From NCBI GenBank assembly GCA_035476575.1, contig DATILL010000077.1, positions 1-28,383 on the forward strand: a DNA stretch of 28,383 nt, given 5' to 3'. The notes under the pieces are model-generated. The model saw nothing but the letters and a program-made list of their open reading frames with translations. It had not been told where the DNA came from and made no database searches. This stretch comes from DATILL01 sp035476575. GTDB lineage: Bacteria; Actinomycetota; Actinomycetes; Mycobacteriales; JACQDL01. Below, piece after piece: positions 8,239-13,768 of the stretch. The stretch's first letter is position 1. Every line of letters begins with the position of its first letter. The position numbers and the translations under genes were made by a program.

Positions 8239-8787
8239 TCATTCGGTCGAGATGTTTGCCGCTGCCTGCTCGACGACCCGAGTGACAGCGTTGACCATGT
8301 TCAGTGCAACGTGCATATCAACCACCTTGCTTGGAATGCTCAGCTTGCCGTCGACGTAGTCGACGTACAAGGCTGCCATCTTGCCGTCGATGCCCGCCTT
8401 GGCCATCCGGTGACGCCCCTCCGACGCCCGCTTCCACGCCTCCAGCATCTGCTCATTCCGGTACGCGCCAGGAGGCCATGAGTCCATCGACGCGATGAGT
8501 TTACGGGCCAAGCTGGTGAACTTAGGCTTGTGCGCCTTGAAGTCCTCCCAGAACTTCGTCCAGGCATCGTGATCGTCAGAGTCATAGCCAGCCGCCGTGC
8601 GGCAAGACTCGAACTTGCCGAACTCCTCGCCGGAAAGAACTGCCAGCGCATAGGCGCGGGGCCACCTTCGGGCATCGAACAACGTCTTCGCATCGGCCAG
8701 GAGTTCGACGGCGTTGTGGAGCGCTGCTCGAGCCAATAGATCCAACTCGGTCGAGCTCAACGGTGTGGCCTTCGGCATCTTTGGCAT
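8239..8787 (-). CDS. AbiV-family abortive infection protein
   Basis: The 182-residue, mostly helical protein begins MPKMPKATPLSSTELDLLAR; a GGAG site lies 7 nt before the ATG at 8787. Residues 15-60 carry the family pattern: a helix of NAVELLADAKTLF, then RRWPRAYALAVLSGEEFGKF, followed by a WTKFWEDFKAHKPK segment. AbiV proteins are known from lactococcal phage resistance, where AbiV binds a phage protein and blocks late phage translation. Many actinobacterial members sit in defence islands, as here. It has no obvious partner gene and appears monocistronic. Base composition looks visibly less GC-rich than in the flanking genes, which fits acquisition by transfer. Confidence 0.85.
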   Translation of the reverse strand: MPKMPKATPLSSTELDLLARAALHNAVELLADAKTLFDARRWPRAYALAVLSGEEFGKFESCRTAAGYDSDDHDAWTKFWEDFKAHKPKFTSLARKLIASMDSWPPGAYRNEQMLEAWKRASEGRHRMAKAGIDGKMAALYVDYVDGKLSIPSKVVDMHVALNMVNAVTRVVEQAAANISTE

Positions 8788-8808
8788 TGTGTGGCTCCAT
8801 CCGATAGA

Positions 8809-9247
8809 TCAGTCCGATTGGCGGGCATGACGGGAGGCGCAGCGGTGCCCGCCAAGCCGTTGAATCGCGTAATCCAGCAGCGCCCGCGCCTCGACGGCGG
8901 CGTCGGGCCGGCACGGTAACGCTCATACGTGCCACGAACATCCTGTGGGAGCAGCGCCTCGGCGGTGGGATCGCTGAACCCCGCCACCGGTGTCCTGCCG
9001 TGGGCAGGTGGCCCGCCAAACTAGCGCGCGGCCTGGCTCTTCCAGTCATCCTCACCGTGCCCCGCATCGTCGATTGCCGCCATCGCGACACCCACCACCA
9101 CTGCGGCTGCTCTGTCGAACGCAGTATCACCCCATGCAACGCAGTATCACCCCATGCTTCGGGCACGACGATCCGAACACCCGCTGCCGAACGGATCGAC
9201 CGCGTCTGCCTGAGTAGATGACCCGAAGGCCAGAGACGATGGTCCAC
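8809..9247 (-). pseudogene. Broken ORF of unknown family
   Basis: The minus strand reads VDHRLWPSGHLL through AGVRIVVPEAWGDTA from a GTG at 9247. It is then thrown out of frame by a 20-bp tandem duplication. Removing one copy lets the frame continue as FDRAAAVVVGVAMAAIDDAG and EDDWKSQAAR. A TAG follows, then readable text (VAGFSDPTAEALLPQDVRGT, YERYRAG), another frameshift, and DAAVEARALLDYAIQRLGG to a stop at 8809. The stretches look like protein, but I do not recognise the family. One duplication, one stop and one frameshift argue for a decayed gene; chance open frames in GC-rich DNA are the alternative. Confidence 0.4.
9118..9157. repeat. Perfect 20-bp tandem duplication
   Basis: AACGCAGTATCACCCCATGC occurs at 9118-9137 and again, immediately and identically, at 9138-9157. 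Twenty bp is not a multiple of three, so it disrupts the minus-strand reading frame described at 8809-9247. Identity of the copies suggests a recent event. Confidence 0.95.
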
Positions 9248-9347
9248 AACCCGCTAAAAGTTGGTGACATTCTCGGTCAAGTCTGCTATTTTCCCACTCG
9301 TGCGGAGCGCGGGTGGCGCCTGGCCAGCTACTGCGGGAGTCTCCGGC

Positions 9348-10478
9348 TTAGGCTCGGGTAGCCCGGGGGCCGTTGTCGGCTGGCCAGTGGATCCGCCTCT
9401 TGAGGCTGTTTAGATGCGATCGCGGCACCTTGTTGTCTCGCTGAAGGCGTCCCACCACAATCCCTGGAGCGATCCGCTGGGCCTGGGCGAAGGCGCGGAC
9501 AGCGCTTTCGCTGAAGTCACCCCCATCGACGAACGCCTGGTATTCATGTGGCGGTAGCAGGCAGTTCCTGGCAAAACGGTTCGCCGTCTCCTCCTCGACG
9601 TCGGGGTCGGCTGCGGACGCCAAGTCGGCAGTGTCGACGAACTGGCGGCGTCTGGGCGATGTGAGGATGTGGCCAGCCTCGTGGAAGAATGTGAACCAGA
9701 AATGATCGTCCGACTTGTGGCGCAGGCTGAGCTGGATGACTGGCCGGCCGCCGACCCAGCGGGCTGCGCCGCTGAGGTGGGTGCCCGCGAGCTCCGGGGT
9801 GAGGATGACGATGACACCGGCCTCGGCGCACATCGCCTTCACCCGATTGAAGATCTGCATAAAGGGGTCGCGGCGAGTCATAGGTCGGATCTCGTCGAGA
9901 ACCTGGCGGAACCTAAGGGCATCAAAGGGAGGCGCGTCGGCTATCTCGGTCGCTTCGATCTCGCCCCAACGCAGCCATGCGGCCACGGCCTTGGGTGACG
10001 CCATGAATGTCGGCGACGAACGGAAGGCTGCTCCTGGCTCAAGCCAGTGTCGTTCGAAGGCGTCGGGGCTGCTGAGCCGGAAGAAGGAGAGCAACTCGGC
10101 GAGCGTCGTCGCCTTCGTCGCGCCACGCTGGATCAAGTGGTGCCGGATGAGGTCGTTGAGGGGGAACCCATCGACCCAACTTGCGTTGGCCTCAAGCTGC
10201 TCCTGGGCTTGGTGACGGGCCATGTGTTCACGGAACGTGGCCTCCAAGCCCGTCCAGAACCTTGCAGAGATACCGAGCGTGCGCTCAAGCTGAATGGCCG
10301 TTTCAGCGGTGATCGCCGCCTTACCCTTGATGATCTCGTTGATTGTCTTCGGCGGGCGTGCCATCCGGCGTGCCAGTTCGGACTGGGTCATCCCGCGGTC
10401 CTGCAACGCCTCAAGGAGGATCTCACCAGGAGCTACAGCCCAATCGGGCTGCCAGCCTGAGGTCGGTTCATTTGCCAT
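9348..10478 (-). CDS. HigA-like antitoxin fused to an ImmA/IrrE metallopeptidase domain
   Basis: This is 376 aa from the ATG at 10478 (a TTG at 10487 is also possible), with AAGGAGG upstream inside the toxin gene. Residues about 14-85 form an XRE helix-turn-helix of HigA type (APGEILLEALQDRGMTQSEL, then ARRM, PKTINEIIKGKAAIT). The C-terminal half carries the zinc-peptidase motif HEAGH (His266, Glu267, His270) in FTFFHEAGHIL, with a downstream EEETANRFARNCLLP segment typical of ImmA/IrrE. It overlaps the RelE-type toxin gene by 11 nt, in the toxin-first order of higBA. Known family logic: the HTH represses the operon, and ImmA-type domains cleave or regulate repressors. Whether the peptidase acts here on its own HTH or another target is unknown. 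Confidence 0.9.
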   Translation of the reverse strand: MANEPTSGWQPDWAVAPGEILLEALQDRGMTQSELARRMARPPKTINEIIKGKAAITAETAIQLERTLGISARFWTGLEATFREHMARHQAQEQLEANASWVDGFPLNDLIRHHLIQRGATKATTLAELLSFFRLSSPDAFERHWLEPGAAFRSSPTFMASPKAVAAWLRWGEIEATEIADAPPFDALRFRQVLDEIRPMTRRDPFMQIFNRVKAMCAEAGVIVILTPELAGTHLSGAARWVGGRPVIQLSLRHKSDDHFWFTFFHEAGHILTSPRRRQFVDTADLASAADPDVEEETANRFARNCLLPPHEYQAFVDGGDFSESAVRAFAQAQRIAPGIVVGRLQRDNKVPRSHLNSLKRRIHWPADNGPRATRA

Positions 10479-10809
10479 GATAGTCAACCACCTCCTTGAT
10501 CACGATCTTGGTTACCCGGGCTCGGTCGATCCCTCCGTGGGGCAGCTCGGGCAGCGGGTTATGGTCTGGCTCGAAGATCAGTCGATATGAGCCCCACAGG
10601 TCGACGGCAAACTCGCCGGCACGGTCTGCATGAAGCTGATGGCAGTTGCCCGGCACCCCTTCCATGTCCTGCAACGTCGGCGCGGCCGTCAACGCCGTCA
10701 GGCGACGCTTGAGACGTGGCCAGTTCTCCCCGCCCCAGTGCTTGGCTCCCTGGCGATCTTGTGAGCACGTCCTCTCCAACTTGCGGTTGGACCAAGAGAT
10801 CTCGATGAT
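10468..10809 (-). CDS. HigB-like toxin of the RelE superfamily, apparent ATC start
   Basis: The conserved frame runs IEISWSNRKLERTCSQDRQG, then a helical LKRRLTALTAAPTLQDME, GNCHQLHADRAGEFAVDLWG, SYRLIFEPDHN, and ends IVIKEVVDYHGK. This is the RelE-like mRNA interferase layout of HigB (about 100-113 aa). There is no ATG, GTG or TTG at the natural N-terminus. AAGGAG lies 5 nt before ATC ATC GAG (10809), where ATG would be expected. The first standard start is TTG at 10779, which would remove the first ten residues including beta-strand 1 and has no clear ribosome site. Either ATC is used, keeping toxin synthesis low, or an ATG has been lost. The gene overlaps the antitoxin gene by 11 nt. Confidence 0.8.
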   Translation of the reverse strand: MIEISWSNRKLERTCSQDRQGAKHWGGENWPRLKRRLTALTAAPTLQDMEGVPGNCHQLHADRAGEFAVDLWGSYRLIFEPDHNPLPELPHGGIDRARVTKIVIKEVVDYHGK

Positions 10810-10818
10810 CGGCTCTCC

Positions 10819-10847
10819 TTGACATCTTCACCCTTAGGGTGAAGGAT
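10819..10847 (+). promoter_or_regulatory. Promoter of the Beta-protein gene
   Basis: TTGACA (10819-10824) is separated by 17 nt from AAGGAT (10842-10847), pointing to the ATG at 10872. The -35 is perfect and the -10 acceptable. The palindrome at 10826-10844 fills the spacer. On the other strand TACACT (10853-10848) could be the -10 of the toxin-antitoxin operon. Confidence 0.55.
10826..10844. promoter_or_regulatory. 19-bp perfect palindrome, probable HigA operator
   Basis: CTTCACCCTTAGGGTGAAG has 9-bp arms around one central base. It lies 16 nt before the toxin start, where HigA-type antitoxins normally bind, and inside the promoter of the divergent Beta-protein gene. Confidence 0.75.
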
Positions 10848-10871
10848 AGTGTACCAGACAGGAGCAGGACG

Positions 10872-12008
10872 ATGACCGCCGACGCGATCCAACTCGCACT
10901 CCAGCAGGAGGGGTTCGTCCCCGTGGCCGAGGGGAGCGACCACTACGTTGCAGCCGTCCAGAACAAGCCCGGCGAACTCGAAGCGCTCCGCCAAGCGTCG
11001 CCAGAGACGTGGAGCCGGTTTACTCCACTGGTGCAGATCGTCGGCCCCAAGACGCGGCCACAGATGTACAGACGGGAGACCGTCGCCGGCTGGGTCAAGC
11101 GCCTTGCCGCCGCCGTCGGCCAGCGACCCTGCTTCCTCGACATCCTCCGGCTTCGACCCGAGCATCCCACGATGACCTCTAACGGAATGAGCCCTGTGCT
11201 CAGTATCATCCACGCGGCCGCCCGCAAGCGCGGCCTCGTCTTCGTTCCCGTCTTGCCGATCGGCTGCCACAACGACACCAATCACACGCGGATCATCGGC
11301 GACGCCGCAGCTCGCGACGGGCGAGGTGCTTCGCTGCGGTATCCGATACGACGATTCGCGATGCCGCCCGGCTCGACCCACACCACCGTACTCGCCGCCG
11401 CCGTCGAGAACCTCGGGATCGACGCCACCTATGCTGACGTCATCGTTGATGTCGGCTACCTCTCGAGCGACGAGGAACTGCATCCTGACGATATCGGCGA
11501 AGCACTCAACGAGGTGGATGCCGTCGGCAGGTGGCGCAGCGTCGTGCTGCTCGGCACCTCGATGCCTTCGATGCTCGGAGGCACAATCGCCGAGGGCACG
11601 ATCGGCGAGCTGCCACGTCGGGAGTGGGACCTGTGGTCCGCGCTGAAGCAACACCCGCCCGAGCGGCTGCCGACCTACGGCGACTACCTGGTTCAGCATC
11701 CCGACCCGCCGCACGACGACGACAGCGGCGGGCCGAGCATGCGGGCGAACATCCGCTACACGATCAACGACAAGACCCTCATCGTTCGGGGACGAGGACC
11801 GGTGATCCAAGAAGGCAAGGAGCAGTACCGCGGCCTCTGTCAGCAACTCGTCGCCAGGCCGGAGTTCGCTGGCAGCGACTTCAGTTGGGGCGACGCCCAG
11901 ATCGCTGCATGCGCGGTAGGCGAGATCGAGCCAGGAGGACAGAACCAATGGCGAGGAGCCGGATCATCGCACCACCTCCGTCTTGTCACACAGCAGATCA
12001 GCCACTGA
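10872..12008 (+). CDS. Beta-protein family (sce7725-like) protein
   Basis: This is 378 aa from the ATG at 10872, with AGGAG 8 nt upstream; the longer frame from 10839 starts inside the operator. The N-terminus has the family pattern: residues about 20-50 read HYVAAVQNKPGELEALRQAS and then RFTPLVQIVGP, resembling the tract before a TIM-barrel-like fold in Beta proteins (Pfam PF14350). Later landmarks are PVLPIG, VIVDVGYLSS, VLLGTSMPSML, YGDYLVQHP and MRANIRYTI. Members occur in prophages and defence islands, often beside sce7726-type genes, as here; the biochemical activity is not established. It is divergent from higBA and convergent with the sce7726-like gene (2 nt between stops). Confidence 0.75.
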   Translation: MTADAIQLALQQEGFVPVAEGSDHYVAAVQNKPGELEALRQASPETWSRFTPLVQIVGPKTRPQMYRRETVAGWVKRLAAAVGQRPCFLDILRLRPEHPTMTSNGMSPVLSIIHAAARKRGLVFVPVLPIGCHNDTNHTRIIGDAAARDGRGASLRYPIRRFAMPPGSTHTTVLAAAVENLGIDATYADVIVDVGYLSSDEELHPDDIGEALNEVDAVGRWRSVVLLGTSMPSMLGGTIAEGTIGELPRREWDLWSALKQHPPERLPTYGDYLVQHPDPPHDDDSGGPSMRANIRYTINDKTLIVRGRGPVIQEGKEQYRGLCQQLVARPEFAGSDFSWGDAQIAACAVGEIEPGGQNQWRGAGSSHHLRLVTQQISH

Positions 12009-12010
12009 CC

Positions 12011-12637
12011 TCAGCCGCAGAACCGACGTGTCGGAATGCGAGCGACATCGGGATCGCGGCCAAGCAGGGCACCCCGGACCGCCTCCTTCAGCCGATCGAG
12101 TTCGACCAGACCAAGCAGGTGCTGCCACATAGATGACCGACTGGCCTGAGGATCTGGCTCACTCCCCAGTGCCGACAGGACCGCGCGCACCTCCTGTCGC
12201 CATAGGAGCCGAACCAGTGTCTCGGGGTCGACACCAGAGTTGGGAGCCGCCGAACGCACGGACCGGAAGGACGGCGCCATACCCTCCGAAACGATGGCGA
12301 CGACACCCCACCACTCGGGCAGCATCTCCGTCGCGGCAGCCACATGACGCTCAGCCAGGACGACACTGCAACGATCGAAGACACGAGCGTAGGCCGCTGC
12401 CTGACGGGAGAGCCGCTTGAGGGTGTCCCGCTCGGTCTTGATCTCAAAGCCCGACATGTCGGTGCTGATGACGACGACGTCGGCTCGCTCATTCGAACGC
12501 GGAACCCAGAACTCATACACGGCGTCGCTAGGCCACCCGGCTGAGGCCAGCGCCTCGTCACGCAGCCGATGCCGGACGGTTGCTTCGGTGGCCACGCGCG
12601 GATTCTCTAGCGCGGGCGGGAGAGGGCGGCCGATCAT
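12011..12637 (-). CDS. sce7726-family protein with PD-(D/E)XK-like core
   Basis: The 208-residue protein starts at the ATG at 12637; a longer start (12736) would run through the palindromes and SOS box. Residues 41-85 carry a nuclease-like core: VYEFWVPRSNERADVVVIST, then GFEIKTERDTLKRLSRQ. Asp53 and the Glu65-Ile-Lys67 pair match the D...ExK signature of PD-(D/E)XK enzymes. A helical part with AAAYARVFDRCSVVLAERH follows, then the C-terminal LVRLLWRQEVRAVL and LLGLVELDRLKEAVRGALLGR. The family is named after Sorangium sce7726 and often neighbours sce7725/Beta-protein genes. No ribosome site is visible, and TAGACT lies exactly 7 nt upstream of the ATG, suggesting a leaderless transcript. Nuclease activity is inferred, not shown. 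Confidence 0.8.
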   Translation of the reverse strand: MIGRPLPPALENPRVATEATVRHRLRDEALASAGWPSDAVYEFWVPRSNERADVVVISTDMSGFEIKTERDTLKRLSRQAAAYARVFDRCSVVLAERHVAAATEMLPEWWGVVAIVSEGMAPSFRSVRSAAPNSGVDPETLVRLLWRQEVRAVLSALGSEPDPQASRSSMWQHLLGLVELDRLKEAVRGALLGRDPDVARIPTRRFCG

Positions 12638-12644
12638 CGAGAGG

Positions 12645-12650
12645 AGTCTA
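12645..12650 (-). promoter_or_regulatory. -10 element for a leaderless sce7726-like transcript
   Basis: On the minus strand TAGACT (12650-12645) fits TANNNT and is 7 nt from the ATG at 12637, so transcription would begin at the start codon. No good -35 is seen, and the two palindromes lie just upstream. Confidence 0.45.
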
Positions 12651-12664
12651 GGGGCTGGCGTGAA

Positions 12665-12696
12665 GCCGCATGCGGCGTCATGCAGGCATGACGCCG
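12665..12696. promoter_or_regulatory. Two overlapping palindromes upstream of sce7726-like gene
   Basis: GCCGCATGCGGC (12665-12676) is a perfect 12-bp palindrome. It overlaps a second inverted repeat at 12673-12696 with 11-bp arms (CGGCGTCATGC) and a 2-nt loop. No gene ends nearby, so an operator is more likely than a terminator. Position is about 28-60 bp upstream of the predicted transcription start. Confidence 0.55.
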
Positions 12697-12724
12697 GCCA
12701 GATCCGACCGTAAGCCTGATTTGA

Positions 12725-12740
12725 TCGAACATGCATTCGA
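12725..12740. promoter_or_regulatory. SOS-box-like LexA site
   Basis: TCGAACATGCATTCGA matches the actinobacterial SOS box TCGAAC-N4-GTTCGA at 11 of 12 conserved positions. It lies about 85 bp upstream of the sce7726-like start and 67 bp upstream of the decayed fic gene, so it could serve either. Confidence 0.5.
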
Positions 12741-12806
12741 GTCTAGCCGAAGGTTCGACAGTCTCCCCCGCCTGCTCGTGCTGCGCGCGACCCACCTGGA
12801 CGGACC

Positions 12807-13585
12807 ATGGGCAGGTCGCGGACGCGCAACGGCCCACGCTTCATCCGGACGCGCACCCCGCAGGTTGTCAGCTCTCCTCGACTCGCCTCCGCCAACGCCG
12901 CGGCGATGCGGGTGGCGATCGCTCTGGCCGACCGGCTCGACCCGGGCGCCATCCTGGCGATGCACGACGCGCTGCTCGGGTCGGCCCATCCAGAGTGGGC
13001 GGGCAGGTGGCGGGAGGACCAGGTCTGGATCGGCGGCAATGACTACTCGCCGCACGGCGCCGCCTTCGTGCCACCGCACCACGACGCGGTCGCGGCCGGC
13101 ATCGACGACCTGTGCCGGTTCATGGCACGCCGCGACCTGCCGCCGCTGGTGCGGGCCGCCGTCGCGCACGCGCAGTTCGAGACCATCCACCCGTTCCCGA
13201 CGGCAACGGCAGGACCGGACGCGCGCTGGTGCACAGCCTGCTGCGGGGAAAGGGCCTGACCCGCAAGGTCACCGTGCCGGTGTCGGCCGGACTGCTGTCC
13301 AACACCGACGCCTACTTTGCCGCCCTCACCTCATACCGCGACGGTGAGCCGGAGCCGATCGTGACGATGATGTCGTATGCCTGGTTCGCGGCGGTCAACA
13401 ACGGCCGCCAACTGGTCGCCGACCTGCACGGGGTGCGCGCCGGTTAGGATGACCGGATCACCGCGCGACGGGACGCGACGGCGTGGAAGGTCGCGGACCT
13501 GCTGCTGGGCCAGCCGATCGTCGACTCACCGATGCTCCAGCGTGCGCTGGGGGTGTCGGCGCCGGTCGCGCTCGGCGGACTCTGA
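12807..13585 (+). pseudogene. Frameshifted Fic-family (AMPylase-like) gene
   Basis: The ordered Fic landmarks are SANAAAMRVAIALADRLDPG, the flap-like GGNDYSPHGAAFVPP, the core helix VRAAVAHAQFETIHPF, and then, in the next frame, PDGNGRTGRALVHSLLRGKG. The catalytic HPFxDGNGR is split at about 13197 by what looks like one lost C. Further on, a TAG at 13445 replaces what is probably a Trp codon. The same frame then continues through DDRITARRDATAWKVADLLL and QPIVDSPMLQRALGVSAP, a winged-helix tail, to 13585. The usual N-terminal domain is missing or scrambled. With at least two inactivating lesions the product is non-functional unless recoded. Confidence 0.85.
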
Positions 13586-13750
13586 GCCCGGCTCCACCGT
13601 CTGACATTGCGTCCGGAGTGTGGTCGTTAGAACGCGTGCTCTCTGATCTGGGACGATTGGACTTGCTAAGGGACCTTCGAACCGAATCTGGGGTCCACAC
13701 GCGGATGCAATCATTCCACGCAGCGGAGGCGGTCGATGTCGCCTTCGACG

Positions 13751-13768
13751 AGCCGAGGAGCTCCGGCT
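13751..13768 (-). terminator. Possible hairpin after nrdJ
   Basis: AGCCG and CGGCT form a 5-bp stem around an 8-nt loop, directly abutting and partly overlapping the nrdJ stop codon. The stem is short and no T-run follows, so this is weak. Confidence 0.3.

Noticed and set aside
10839..10871. Earlier start for the Beta-protein gene
   Set aside because: The extension (MKDSVPDRSRT) begins within the operator palindrome and promoter; the ATG at 10872 has a proper AGGAG site.
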